Positions 12,501-33,376 of a DNA stretch of 64,000 nt are shown here, piece after piece. The notes below the pieces were generated by a model. It saw only the letters and a program-made list of their open reading frames with translations. It was not told the origin of the DNA and ran no database searches. Position numbers and translations under genes: made by a program. This DNA is from Glandiceps talaboti (taxonomy: Eukaryota > Hemichordata > Enteropneusta > Spengelidae): the NCBI RefSeq assembly GCF_964340395.1, contig NC_135558.1, positions 22,250,564 to 22,314,563 of the forward strand, written 5' to 3'. Numbering within the stretch: the stretch's first letter is position 1; every line of letters begins with the position of its first letter.

Positions 12501-15500
12501 TAGATTGCAGATTCTGAAGTACAGTCCCGCCCACAGGCACTCCCGAGATATGTATCAGAATGTTTCTATCAGAATACAATACAATGTCGATAATATCGAT
12601 GATATTGACGTGTTTTAGCCAATTGTATATGAAAGGGGTAAAATAATAACACTTGTTTCTGTGATCGCGCAAGTCCATCCAAGGTATTGACAAGGCATGT
12701 TTGTAACAGAACACACAACCCCCGGGACACAACCGTACGTACGGCAACGTGAAGTTTCAACCGGCCGTTTTACTCGGCAAACATTTAACAAACTTCAGAT
12801 AAATCGTGTCGTTATTACAATCGGCCAAAGATAAGTTTTGGAGTCGATCGTGCGCCACACGACCATGTACACGGACTACTGACATGGCGCATGTATGTGA
12901 CATTTATCGACCACGTTATATCAAGCCGTTGGAGGCGCTTCGTTGTTTACAGTCCCGCACTTCGTTTTTTTCTGGCGAAGTGCTAGATCTAGCACTTCGG
13001 CGAAAACTGACGAAGTGCTAGATCTAGCACTTTGTCAAAAAGTGGCGAAGTGCTAGATCTAGCACTTTGCCCCGCAACTGTTCAATTTTGGACCATTTAG
13101 CTACCTCTAAATTCTGTTTAAATATTCTGACTGTCTCTATTGTTATTGCAATTGTATAATACACAAAGTCAACAATATGTTAAACTATAAACAATGGTGG
13201 GTCTATGGTTAAACCATAGAAAGTGGAGGGTTTGTGGGTTAAACTATAGACAGTGGAGGGTTTGTGGGTTAAACTATAGATAGTGGAGGGTCTATTTAAT
13301 TGTTTAACAGAAGTTCTCTAGAAAGACTCGTATGTCACTTCCACCTAAGTTTTGACCGATGTTAATTCTGTACTGATACATGAAAGTGAATTGAACAATT
13401 GATTTAACATTCAACTTTTTATTAAATATATCAAGTTTACATGGTATCCTTCTTGTTTAACCACATCCATATCCCTATACACAATTATCAAATCATTTTA
13501 TTCAATATAATTTTACATCTTTTGTTATTGTTATTGTTATTGTTTTGTTATTACTTAGTAACTAAAAGCGTACATGTACATAAACACAAACAACTGACAT
13601 TCCTAATGTATTTAATTTCACCACTTGACAGCTGTATTCATTTGGATTCCACTACATCTTTCAATAGATTGCCCACTATTCAGAACAGGTAACGATACAC
13701 AACCATTACCATTATATAGTCTTAGTTATTATGTGTTATGAATAATGGGTCACTCTGTTGACAGAGATTGAAGTGTAGGTGAAGTTGAACATTTCAGGTA
13801 TCTATTTCTACTGTTGTGTTTGGAACAAAAGTGAAATACTTTGATGTAATGGATTACAACCATAGCTAAATTTTCATTTGAAGAATAGTAGTATTCCTGT
13901 TTGTTGATTTTACCTACCTTTCAATACTATTCAGATAAGAAGCACCATCATGTCCACCGACAGCATACAGGAGGTCATCTACGACTGCCACACCTACACC
14001 ACAACGTCTTTTACTCATAGGTGCCACCATACGCCATTCATGAGTCTGAGGATCAAATCTTTCAACACTAGAAATGGCATCCCCACTGCACCAACCACCA
14101 ACTATCAAATAAAGGGCAAAAAGTAGACTTTATTCTGTGCTGCAATTCAGTCATTTTATAAAGCAGTAAAACACAGTATAAGGTTTGGATGAAATTAGAC
14201 ATTGGTCATTTCGTATGTCAGAGACAGGGATATGCAGGATTTGGATGCAGAATTCCTAATGATAGACCTCACTTTATGGGGGCCTAGTGTGCTGAGTTTG
14301 GGTTGGAGGTAAGACAGGAGGGGGAGGGGGAGAACTTATAAGTACCTTGAATTAAAAGTTATTTTTATATTAATAAATTGGAAAAGGTCTTGATTTTCTA
14401 CATCCACTGTACTTCTTGTAATTGTGATAGTATACAAATTTGGCTTCTTTCTTCACAATGTAATTTAAATGTGATACAAAATCATACCTGTATTGACAAA
14501 TAGTAAGTTTTGTACATTCATATATCAACTAGTGTTGAAGACACAAAAAATGTCAAAACACAAAGAACAAATTTTGTGATTTGATTTTTGTTCATAATAC
14601 ACTTGGGCTGAACTCTAGAATTGCCAAAACATACATGTACATGTAGAACTAATTATGAATTGATATTTGTAAATATATCATTGTGCATTGAAAGGTAAAG
14701 CTTAAAAATGAGTTGGCTTCTCACCACTGCCTCAAGGCATGAAAGTGCAGAGTATCTATCAGTTGGCACATTAGCTCAGCTGGTTAAGGCACTCTGACTA
14801 GTGTTTAGGGGACATGGGTTCAGTTCCTACACATGTCACTTTAAATTTCTTTCCTCATTTATAACAAATACAAAATATATCAACTTCAGTTGAACTTAAC
14901 AAACGACAAAGCACACAATTTTGTTATACAATGTAATCAGTTTGAACTTGAATGTGAATGCAAACATACAATGTAGCAGTAGTACACATACAATTTCAGT
15001 ATTTTTAAAAATTTTAGTACAAAGCTGAGTCAGTGGATGCCAGCTATAGCTACAAGTATTATCACAAAGGTCAAAAAACAAAGTGATGTACATATGTGGA
15101 CTATTGTATCTGACATTTGTGCTAGGTTTACTGAAATTGACCTATGCAGCTCAGCAGTGTACATTGTGCACTATGATTAATTTTTGGCTACCTACCAGCA
15201 AACAAGACCTCCCCACACCGTATTGGCTTCCTAGGTCGGGTTCTTGGACCTTGCATCAATGGTCGTTCTTGAGGTAACAATAAATAATTCTTAGCTTCAT
15301 CAACTAAATCTCTGCAAGATTCATCGCTTTTTATCAACAAATCAGATCCAACAGTACCAACCAAAAATTTGGGATTCAACAAAGGAAGTCTGACATTTTC
15401 CAGAACCTAAGAGTATAAAAAGAATAAGATCATAAAAGTCAGACAAAAATGACATACAAGTACAATCATACACTTCTGTTATGAATCATATTGATTGATT

Positions 15501-18500
15501 ACACAATTGAGTAAATGTACATGAAAAGTCTATTGTAGGTTAAATGTTTACTGAAGAACAACAGTATTGTCATTTCATTATAAAACAACTTCTAAAATGT
15601 TAAAGAAGACAAAATACAACCATTGAAATAGTAGGATATTATGATATAATCCCCCAACATTTGTCTTATATTATATTATTCCCAGGATACGTTGAGTTGA
15701 AGGTAAATGTCAAATCCATCAGCTCACAGTAATTTCAAGCAAGTAATGATGACCACAACATGTATATTGAGTTACATTTCAAATACCAAAGAACAAATCA
15801 TAATATTATACACATAATCACACACACAGTCACTATATAGGGTAGTACAATTCAAGAGTCACAACTGGTATGAACAGAAATTATGACAAATGGTGCTTTA
15901 GTATATGGTATACTTGTATCTATGTAACATGTTGTCAATTTAGTAACATTCATGAAAAGAAATCATAAAAATAGGTAGCTTGATATTTCAATGACATTCA
16001 AGCAACTCAATACAGAGTCAATTGAGATATAGATTATATTAATTTTATGTATTACATAATGCCTTTATGGACCAAATCATGAGATCAAAATATCTTATTT
16101 TGCTCATGTTTGAATGATTGACCTTTCTTTGTTGAATGTCAGAGGATGATTTGTACTTCGCCTGGACTGAATTTGTTAGAATAGTCGTTAGTATACTTTA
16201 AGCTATTTGCTAGCTGAAATACAAAATGTACCATATCCTGATTCAGAGACATTTTCATAAACTATGAGTTCTGGAGAGTCTTTTCATGATTTTGCATCAC
16301 CTACAGTTATTTGCAATTTCAATGAAACATCAAGTTGATCTTGTCCATGTAATGGGTTACCGTATCTTTGCTTTGCTATGGGCCATGGGCTATTGCATCA
16401 TGGGAGTCAACAGAAATAATGTATATATAACGGTTGCACACTGAGTATTCATGAGTACAAAAATGTTATACACTTAGTATAAAACAACCCTCATCATGAA
16501 TATTCAGTGAATACATTATTTCTGCAAAGATACTCTATAAAGGCACCTTGATATTTCTCTGAAATTGCAAGTAATTGTAGGTGATGTAAAATCATGAAAT
16601 GACTCCAGAAGTCATATAGTTTATGACAAAGTCTCTATTTCCTGGAGTGACATTTCCCTTTAGCTTAGGTTTGGGGTGGGGTTAGAAACCCCTAAACACA
16701 ATCAGTGCGGGACTATACACTAACTGTACAATGTACAACTCATCATTCAATCTAAGGAGGAGTCAATGTTACAGGTTTGGGATAAGGTTCAACCCCTCCT
16801 ATTAAACCTAGTTTTGTATTGTCAACAACAGATTACCGTGACAACAACAGATTACCATGACAACAACAGATTACCGTGACAACAACAGATTACCATGACA
16901 TATTCAACCCACTGGATCAATTTTCTTTATTCTGATCACCATGAAATATTGCAATTCCCCCTTAGCAGTTTTTTTGCCATCACTGACTCTTACTGAACAG
17001 AAACTTGTCAACTAAGTTGTTTCTAGTCCACATTTTTGCAAAGAATATTTTGGAACCCCTGTATGGAAGTGGGACACCTGGTAAACTTTTCATACCTTGT
17101 ACTCTGTCAGTTTTGGTGGGTACCACAGTAACAGAGAAGGAAAATCTGATAAAACTTGTATAGATTTCCATACACACTGTGTTCTTTGGGAACCCTGATA
17201 AAATATGTTGGGAACCTGCAGGTAGATTTCACCCACTTACATGTGCATGTACCACCCTGAACAAAAACACTGTCATTAGTAAGCACACCTGGTAAAAACC
17301 CTGGGAACTAATGTAGACTTTTAACTTTACAAAATAAAATTATATTATTATTACTTGTAGAGTTGAATTCCTACCTGTGGGAGAAGACACCTCCTTTCTC
17401 CTATGTTGTATTTTACCCAGGCCATGACGGCACCATACACTTGTTCTTCAGAGCGTACATTTAGTTCATCGCTGGAGATAATTTCTATAAGTTGATTACA
17501 TGGCAGTAACATGAACTCCTCACTTTCCATCACCTAGGATAGGAAAAATATACATATATTAATAGATATACACATGACCTCTAACAGTGTCTGGCATTTG
17601 TGTCAAGTTTGGTTGAAATTAACTTGAGGGTTTCAAACATAAATATGATACTACATTACATTAGTCATTTAAAATCAGAATATGACCTTACATTTGTAGG
17701 TACATGTAAGTGTCTAATATCTGTGCCAAGTTTGGTTGAAATTGACTTGAGGGTATCATAGATAAAGTACATTGTATACATGTAGTCAGTTTACATCAGA
17801 ATATGACCCCAGGTAAGTGTCCAACATTTGTGCTAAGTTTGGTTGAAATTGAATTGAGGGTCACAGAGATAGGCTTGTCCACAAACAAATGGACATGGGT
17901 CATATCTATAGCATACTTTGTGTTCAACCCCATTGGTCCTAATATAACTCTGTCAGTAACTACATGTTATAAAGCCATATGCATGTTTACATGTACATGT
18001 ACATGTACATGCATTTACAGACTTCAATGACAGTATACAATGTAGATGTATTATAACTACTCATATTTCAACTTCATTTCTAATAGTCAGTCAGTATGGA
18101 TGTACAAGTTGGAATAATCTTTATTCCAAATGAGAGAAGTTCTTGTCCCACTAGTGGTTGACCTTTAGCAGTCTTGGCTGCCCTTATGAAAAATAAATTA
18201 TCCAAATATTGACTGGTGCAATTTGTTTTTGACAAAAGTACTTGATGAGAAGGTACATGGTGACTTTAGCCCTCCTCAAGCTAGACTTCACAACATAATT
18301 TTTACATCTTAGGAATTTCAAATGTGTACAGGGATGTAGCTAATTTTAAAAGTGGCAGCTAAAATACATATACATATACATATAGATGTACAAGGGAGAC
18401 CAATGAATTTGCCCAATAATAGTGGATGCAACAAAGAATCATACACTACATATAGTTCTCTTCTTCCACTTTTGATTGAGAAACAGACATGTTTCTTCAG

Positions 18501-21185
18501 TGTCTAACTGGATCTGATTGAGAAACTGACATGTCAAGTTGAGAACAAATCACTTGTGAAGACAACTGCAGAGCCAATCATGAACAAGCAAATGAATCTG
18601 ATCTAAGTCGGCTAATTTTCATCATATCCTAAAGCAAATTGACTACATGTATGTAAGTCATTGTTCATTATCCATTTACTAAGTTTGAAAGAAATCGGTC
18701 AATGAATGTCCAAGAAATGGCTCAGGATGCACGGATGGAACCCAATCTATAAGCCCCCGTCCCGGACTATGTCCAACAGGGGCTAAAAAGAACAGTAACT
18801 GTCATAAATAGTAGACTGAGTGACAGGTTTATTGAGAAATTTTTTTTTAAAAAACATGTCACACCATTTTAGACAAACTGTCCTGAAAAAAAAAATTCTT
18901 CTTTTTTTGGCCTTACCACAGATAAAAATATCTATGTGACACACAACGTTTGTGTGATGTACATGTAGGAGTTAACTAACATGAACTCAATGTGATAGAG
19001 GTACATGGGTAGGTTACAGGTATAAAAGGGTTTTAACATATATATGTAGTATTCAAGACTTTATGTGATGTTTTCTGATTTCTATTTTTGTACCCTGTAT
19101 GTCCTAATATCATTTTACATCATACATGGATGGTATACAATGTACATTGGTTAAAGGTCTACTAGTACGTGATGTACCTACATGTACATGTAGATCTGAT
19201 CTTATTATTCTTTAGAAATGGAATAATGTAAGGATATTTCAAATAAAACAAAAGCAACCACCAAATACCAATGGACTAATTTGATGAGACTTATGACGGG
19301 ATGTTTGTAGGTACATGTATATGCAGAAGGTGAAATGTATATCCAGAAGGTGAAATGTGTACACATGTACATGTATATCCTATAGTATATGCTGCAAAAA
19401 TAATGACCAAGTGAGAGAAAAAATCTTTCTCAAATCAAGATATTATGAAAGACAGGATAAGGTAATTAAACACACACAAAGCAAGTGATCTTACTGACCT
19501 CTTGGAAGTTATGTTGTGTGAATTTGTCAGCAATTCGAAGTAAATCTCTGCATGCATGGGTATCTGCAAATGCTCTGATCCCCAGACAGTTTGAAGGGTC
19601 CAATTGTCTTTTCAGAAATTCACAACAAGCATCTTGTATTTCTTGAAGCTGCAATAAGCAAGCAGCTGGCAGTAAAGTTTGCACATTGCCTTCTTCTACA
19701 ACAATTGTTGATGTGTACGCAAAATCTATTAATAGCTCCATTGCATTTTCATCAATGTCCCTGATAGTGACTTCAGTTTGTCGGCTCTCTGCAAGTTCTC
19801 CGGTAAACATGGCATGGAAATACGGACTACATGCTGATAATATAATACGATGTGCATAAATCCGTTTCTGTCCAACCACAATCACAACATCACAGAGCTC
19901 TCTATGTTTGCGTAATGTATTAATGGCTTCAAGAGTCTGTCTGGGATGTTTGTCAGAGTTGTAAACCAGTCTTGCTGGCTGCATCTGAGGATCTGTACTT
20001 CCCTGTCCATTATGATGGTCTCCCATCCTGGATTCTCTTGTGTTATCTAATATCCCCTAAAAGAAAAAACACACAAATCGTTCATCAAATTGTAATCATA
20101 CACACACACATGCATGTGTGCACACAAGCATGCATACATGTACACATATATGTACACACACAAGTGCATGTTAGTGTTTTCACTAGAGATGTGGAAACCT
20201 GGTGAAAACTGGTAAAATTTGCATAGATTTCTATACCTGTAGTACCATAAGCATAACTGTTTAGGGTATTACTAATAAACTAAATTCACCTGTGGTGGTG
20301 GGGCTCAGATGTAAGCTTTTATCTGGTGTGGTTGAAGGTTCTCTATAGCAAGATGATAATCACACATCACTGTTATTCTGTATGGGTATGTGGTACATAA
20401 AGATTATATACAACATGTAAAATCTTTGTTTCACCAACCATGGCATGGGTAAATAGTGGGAACAACAAACCTTACACACATTAATTCATCTACATGTATA
20501 TTGGTTTCTTTTCATTCATTTCAATAAAATACAATAATACAAACACCCTTAATCTATGATATTAATTGATGTCTTTTTCGAAATACATAAATTCCTCAAA
20601 ATATCAAATTGCTTTTCTTCGTGTGTGGTGTGGTACATTCATCTCCTGCAAATACTATAAAGCAATATACAAATGTAATTTGTCAAAGGATGGACAGAAA
20701 TGTAACATTATACTTCGTCTTGTCACAAATTTGACATGTTGCCTAGAAAAATATTAATAAAGAATATGTAATATATTCCCCTCTATGATTCAAATTGACA
20801 TCGATGCTATAGCAATTTATTTCCGTTCTACTGTACTATATTTCTGGTTTAATGTCCTGATTTCCTCGTTCCTAAAATGACGATATCCTCGCGAGTCTCG
20901 ACAGTAAATGTATCAGAGTGGTTGTGTGTATTTTTTTAATTACTGTCAGGGTTAAGGTTATTGGTGTAATACTAGTTTGTGCTATTGCTGGCCTCAGTAA
21001 ACGTTTATAAATATAAATGTACATGTAAATACAATTTTTACAAATCAAGAACATAATAATCTCTCGATTACCGCCGACTCTCAGTGTCTGGGCATCGGTA
21101 GGAAATAAAAGACATGAAATCTCTTATATCAAATAAACTTAACTGTACTTACGTTTACAAAATATTCCCCCGGTACGGCAGACAT
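3189..21185 (-). CDS. KLHL20: KLHL20 orthologue, BTB-BACK-Kelch adaptor of CUL3 ubiquitin ligase (complete, 9 coding exons)
   Basis: Coding exons, in transcript order: 21153-21185, 19499-20056, 17375-17533, 15196-15406, 13918-14101, 7316-7459, 6774-6907, 5992-6200, 3189-3380. All introns are GT-AG and the sum is 1824 nt, 607 aa, close to human KLHL20 (about 609 aa as I recall). Residues ~55-165 form the BTB domain ([31 protein letters not shown]), ~170-272 the BACK domain ([28 protein letters not shown]), ~318-600 six Kelch blades, each with an AVGG core and a following ERYDP-like/W pair. The C-terminus HCEPHLW matches the vertebrate ending. Known role of the family: substrate receptor for CUL3-RING ligase, acting on PML, DAPK1 and ULK1 in vertebrates. 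The short first exon supplies [11 protein letters not shown] in frame; a second ATG at 20024-20026 is an alternative start. Introns contain many repeats. Orthology is from protein recognition, not a search. Confidence 0.96.
3958..5130 (-). pseudogene. 5'-truncated non-LTR retrotransposon (LINE) remnant: reverse transcriptase C-terminal region
   Basis: The minus-strand frame 4155-4997 encodes a LINE ORF2 C-terminal domain, with the typical start [20 protein letters not shown] and a Cys/His cluster [20 protein letters not shown]. Upstream, at 4998-5128, another frame encodes [14 protein letters not shown], the phrase that precedes this domain in reverse transcriptases; stops and a frame change separate the two, so the element is dead. 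The 3' end has an A-rich AATAA-type tail (3958-3992 as TTTATT on the plus strand). The catalytic domain and endonuclease are absent. It lies in the last intron of KLHL20, same strand as the gene. Confidence 0.85.
5151..5864. repeat. 29-bp minisatellite, about 25 copies
   Basis: The unit contains GATATCCTGATATGGGATTG then TTGTGGTAA. Variants include GACATCC, GTGATAA and GGGAATG. It starts at the truncated end of the LINE remnant and sits in the KLHL20 last intron. The unit is stop-free in minus frames, which creates two 250-residue pseudo-ORFs. Confidence 0.95.
6328..6558. repeat. GT microsatellites with a duplicated 41-bp flank
   Basis: Two (GT)n tracts (about 6330-6366 and 6411-6517). Each is followed by the same non-repetitive segment, beginning CATGTATATTTTCAAAAATA and ending AGTATCCCAC (6367-6408 and 6517-6558), so a GT-plus-flank block was tandemly duplicated. 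In a KLHL20 intron. Confidence 0.9.
6665..6755 (-). pseudogene. Decayed partial copy of the KLHL20 exon at 6774-6907
   Basis: Sequence from TAGTGGTGATGGACCACCTG to TTGTACTTAGTAATG parallels the downstream-coordinate exon (TAGTGGTGATGACCCATCTG ... TTGTACTCATTGGTG) with a deletion of about 25 bp and many changes. The splice donor is lost. It lies within the intron that follows the true exon. Confidence 0.75.
7244..7307 (-). pseudogene. Partial copy of the donor end of the KLHL20 exon at 7316-7459
   Basis: CTTACCTTTCAACAATGTTA AGACATGACACTCTGTCCTG parallels 7311-7350 almost base for base and then loses about 12 bp. The GAAAG|GTAAG donor is intact in this copy, but there is no acceptor or full exon. 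Confidence 0.8.
7585..9010. repeat. 25/26-bp minisatellite, about 56 copies, with variant blocks
   Basis: The core CTACTGAGTCTTAAAAT is followed by one of four endings: CATCTTAT, CATCTCAT, GCAACTTAT or GCATCTTAT. Blocks such as GCAACTTAT / CATCTTAT / CATCTCAT recur (near 7960-8110 and 8280-8450), so larger segments were duplicated. It occupies the start of the 6.5-kb KLHL20 intron. Confidence 0.95.
9011..10040. other. KLHL20 intron, no feature recognised
   Basis: Unique-looking AT-rich intronic sequence with a short CAA tract (about 9643-9662). No coding match. Confidence 0.5.
10050..10345 (+). mobile_element. tRNA-derived SINE with internal 54-bp tandem repeat
   Basis: The head has pol III box A (GTGGCTGAGTGG, ~10058-10069) and box B (GGGATTCGAACCC, ~10100-10112), resembling a long-variable-arm (Ser/Leu-type) tRNA. 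The body repeats a 54-bp unit about 2.6 times (10202, 10256, 10310), each containing CTCCGGTTTCCTCCTGCATT and CACTGAACCCATGAGGG. No full tRNA fold is formed. Confidence 0.7.
11199..13083. mobile_element. 1.9-kb foldback transposable element with palindrome-array terminal inverted repeats
   Basis: Inverted ends of about 135 bp begin GAACAGTTGCGGGGC and are nearly identical (11199-11335 against the reverse complement of 12950-13083). Each end contains three perfect 20-bp palindromes AAGTGCTAGATCTAGCACTT spaced 35 bp apart (11215, 11250, 11285; 12978, 13013, 13048) plus a half copy. The interior is CpG-rich, unlike the neighbours, and has an internal duplication of a segment with CACGTTTCGTA and TTCGGCGTG phrases (~11500-11825). 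No transposase is recognisable, so it is probably non-autonomous. Target duplication not determined. Confidence 0.85.
13196..13293. repeat. ~33-bp tandem repeat, 3 copies
   Basis: Units contain GGGTTAAACTATAGACAGTG followed by GAGGGTTTGT. In a KLHL20 intron. Confidence 0.85.
14765..14838 (+). mobile_element. tRNA-like sequence (tRNA pseudogene or SINE head)
   Basis: Perfect box A (TTAGCTCAGCTGGTTAAGGC) and a near box B (GGGTTCAGTTCCTAC). The ends do not pair into a clean acceptor stem, so it is unlikely to be a functional tRNA. No SINE body was identified. In a KLHL20 intron. Confidence 0.5.
16237..16644. mobile_element. ~410-bp MITE with ~110-bp inverted ends
   Basis: The left arm (CATAAACTATGAGTTCTGGA, then TTTTCATGATTTTGCATCAC) and the reverse complement of the right arm (CATAAACTATATGACTTCTG, then TTTCATGATTTTACATCACC) match over roughly 110 bp with substitutions. 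Even the inner parts (AGAAATAATGTAT, ATTCATGA) are partly palindromic. No coding capacity. In a KLHL20 intron. Confidence 0.75.
16807..16900. repeat. 23-bp tandem repeat, 4 copies
   Basis: The unit is GACAACAACAGATTACCRT, four copies, in a KLHL20 intron. Confidence 0.75.
17580..17880. repeat. Dispersed-repeat fragment, three diverged tandem copies
   Basis: The phrase GTCAAGTTTGGTTGAAATT (or GCCAAG/GCTAAG) followed by RACTTGAGGGT occurs at ~17598, ~17726 and ~17832. The same phrase style continues in the elements at 18640 and 53050. Confidence 0.6.
18430..18560 (-). repeat. Dispersed repeat fragment (inverse copy at 38490-38550)
   Basis: GTTCTCTTCTTCCACTTTTG ATTGAGAAACAGACATG here is the reverse complement of the stretch near 38502-38545. 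Confidence 0.7.
18640..18788 (+). mobile_element. Dispersed repeat (family shared with 53050-53622)
   Basis: It contains AAGTTTGAAAGAAATCGGTC, CAAGAAATGGCTC, then GGAACCCAATCTATAAGCCC and a GGACTATGTCC...GGGGCTAA end, matching the tail at 53500-53620. No coding capacity; a SINE or MITE-like family. Confidence 0.65.
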
Positions 21186-21570
21186 CAGACTATCTAATTT
21201 TCAAAATCGTTGTTGACCCACTTCCGCTAAACTTCGATGGAAGTACTAGCGACGAAAATGGCGTCCTGCTTGTTGCATACGTCACACCTCTCGCGCGAAG
21301 TAGTAGTAGTGAATATTAAATTTGTGGAAGGATGTATCTTAGATTCTACAAAATGTTAAACCATAGATACGCTGAAGCATTTTTCTCGTAAAAGAAAAAC
21401 AAATTCAACACCAAGATGTCGTTTTGTGACCGAAAACCATCCACTTGTGGGAAATCCCTAAACGAGACTTACACGGGATAATGACGTCACGGTGTTGTAG
21501 GAAACCACGACGGGAATCCCTTGCCATTACCGATACATTTGAACGGAGCGACCAAATTTAAGGAGGAACT
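21186..21570. promoter_or_regulatory. Divergent (bidirectional) promoter between KLHL20 and ANKRD45
   Basis: The two start codons are 385 bp apart on opposite strands. The interval is richer in CpG than the surroundings and has no TATA box that I can see. Visible motifs: ETS-like ACTTCCGC (21220-21227), YY1-like AAAATGGCG (21255-21263), a CRE half-site TACGTCA (21279-21285), TCTCGCGCGA (21289-21298), and a full CRE palindrome TGACGTCA (21482-21489). These are typical of TATA-less housekeeping divergent promoters. Transcription start sites are not known. Confidence 0.8.
21482..21489. promoter_or_regulatory. CRE palindrome (CREB/ATF site)
   Basis: Perfect TGACGTCA about 80 bp upstream of the ANKRD45 start codon. 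Binding is inferred from the consensus. Confidence 0.55.
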
Positions 21571-31115
<9,545 letters not shown>

Positions 31116-31479
31116 GCCAAGCTATACGTCTGATTGCAGTGAAATCTATGTACCTGTAATGTCACATAATTATATGTTGTGTGTTGCTGTTCTATCCACT
31201 GAGTTATGTATGTTGACAACTAGCAATGAAATATTCTGTTGGGAACTGTTGAATAGAAGATGTTGAAACTGGATGGAGAATGAACTTATGACCTATGTAA
31301 CTATTCATTTACATCATGAAGAGATTCCTGGCTTTGTATTTTCCATTTAGTAACATTATTGCGATAATTCAATTGAGTACACAAACAGCTGTAAACATGT
31401 CAGTAATTGAGTACCATGTAAATTGTCACATAATCCATATAGACCAGGTACAAATCTTCTCTCAACGCTTCAGATCCTA

Positions 31480-32592
31480 GAATTACATGTAGCATAAGAT
31501 ATGGATTCTAGAATTACATGTAGCATAAGATATGGATTCTAGAATTACATGTAGCATAAGATATGGATTCTCAAATTACATGTAGCATAAGATATGGATT
31601 CTAGAATTACATGTAGCATAAGATATGGATCCTAGAATTACATGTAGCATAAGATATGGATTCTAGAATTACATGTAGCATAAGATATGGATTCTAGAAT
31701 TACATGTAGCATAAGATATGGATCCTAGAATTACATGTAGCATAAGATATGGATTCTAGAATTACATGTAGCATAAGATATGGATCCTAGAATTACATGT
31801 AGCATAAGATATGGATTCTAGAATTACATGTAGCATAAGATATGGATTCTAGAATTACATGTAGCATAAGATATGGATCCTAGAATTACATGTAGCATAA
31901 GATATGGATCCTAGAATTACATGTAGCATAAGATATGGATCCTAGAATTACATGTAGCATAAGATATGGATTCTAGAATTACATGTAGCATAATATATGG
32001 ATTCTAGAATTACATGTAGCATAAGATATGGATTCTCAAATTACATGTAGCATAAGATATGGATCCCAGTATTACATGTAGCATAAGATATGGATTCTAG
32101 AATTACATGTAGCATAAGATATGGATTCTAGAATTACATGTAGCATAAGATATGGATCCTAGAATTACATGTAGCATAAGATATGGATTCTAGAATTACA
32201 TGTAGCATAAGATATGGATTCTAGAATTACATGTAGCATAAGATATGGATTCTAGAATTACATGTAGCATAAGATATGGATCCTAGAATTACATGTAGCA
32301 TAAGATATGGATTCTAGAATTACATGTAGCATAATATATGGATTCTAGAATTACATGTAGCATAAGATATGGATCCTAGAATTACATGTAGCATAAGATA
32401 TGGATTCTAGAATTACATGTAGCATAAGATATGGATCCTAGAATTACATGTAGCATAAGATATGGATTCTAGAATTACATGTAGCATAATATATGGATCC
32501 TAGAATTACATGTAGCATAAGATATGGATTCTAGAATTACATGTAGCATAATATATGGATTCTAGGATTACATGTAGCATAAGATATGGATC
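31480..32592. repeat. 31-bp minisatellite, about 36 copies
   Basis: The unit is CTAGAATTACATGTAGCATA followed by AGATATGGATT, with ATT/ATC and AAGAT/AATAT variants. It lies between the ANKRD45 exon at 31090 and the candidate last exon at 32633. Confidence 0.95.
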
Positions 32593-32632
32593 TTGTTCAA
32601 TTTTGTGAATCTTTTTGTTTCACTTTTTACAG

Positions 32633-32654
32633 CCTCTCCGTCTTAGGTTTATAA
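32633..32654 (+). CDS. ANKRD45: Candidate alternative last exon of ANKRD45
   Basis: A strong acceptor (pyrimidine tract then ACAG, 32615-32632) lies directly after the 31-bp minisatellite. Joined to the donor at 31112 it continues in frame and adds SLSVLGL before TAA at 32652. This replaces the retained-intron stop at 31113. It is inferred from splice signals and phase only; no protein homology supports the seven residues. A possible polyadenylation signal AATAAA is at 33065-33070. Confidence 0.5.
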
Positions 32655-33064
32655 TAATTATGACAAGTTATCAGCTATTCAGAAATGTGTATAGTATTTG
32701 TTTATAAGATTATCACACACGCCATGTTGTAGATATGTCAGAGTGTATATTATATGAAAAGAAGAAATCATAGATCATTTCAGATTTTGTAAATAATTTT
32801 GATGATGTTTGATGTTTAGTGTTTGGTTACATTTTATGCATGGACATATAAAGATATTTTTGTATTCAGTTAATTATATAATGATCTCCCTATTTAGCAT
32901 CATATTCAAAGAACTTACAAGAGTAATTAGAAATCTTTAAAAATTTATACTAATTTAACAGTAATCATTGCAGTAGAAAGAAACAGTTCTCATTTTTGCC
33001 ACGGTGACCATACTACAAAGAAATTACCTTTTGGAACAAAGTGTTGGTTTTTCATAAAGATTAT

Positions 33065-33070
33065 AATAAA
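33065..33070 (+). terminator. Candidate polyadenylation signal for ANKRD45
   Basis: AATAAA on the plus strand about 410 bp after the stop of the alternative last exon and 1.95 kb after the stop at 31113. It is the first AATAAA I noticed downstream of the gene. Position fits, but AT-rich DNA yields such hexamers by chance. Confidence 0.4.
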
Positions 33071-33109
33071 GCAAACTCATTTATATCATGCACAAGCCAA
33101 GTTATTGTC

Positions 33110-33255
33110 TTTGAACTGAATATACATGTATATATGGATTATATACCCTGGCTGTCTATGTTTGAACAGAATATATATATATGGATTATATACCCTGGCT
33201 GTCTATGTTTGAACTGAATATATATATATTATGGATTATATACCCTGGCTGTCTA
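33110..33255. repeat. ~57-bp tandem repeat, 3 copies
   Basis: Units contain GGATTATATACCCTGGCTGT followed by CTATG and a variable TATA run. Confidence 0.85.
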
Positions 33256-33376
33256 TGTCACAACAACCCCAAGTCTTCATCACTGGTTCTGTGGTGCTCA
33301 ATATATAATCAAAATGATCCAAATCACCATTATTTTTCTTAATTTTGATGCACTTTTCTTGAGGAGGTATAATTAA

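Noticed and set aside
12055-12760. Small minus-strand frames inside the foldback element as a transposase
   Set aside because: None exceeds 84 codons and none shows a DDE/DDD motif or zinc-finger pattern.
14765-14838. Functional tRNA gene
   Set aside because: Box B deviates from consensus and the terminal stem is not paired.
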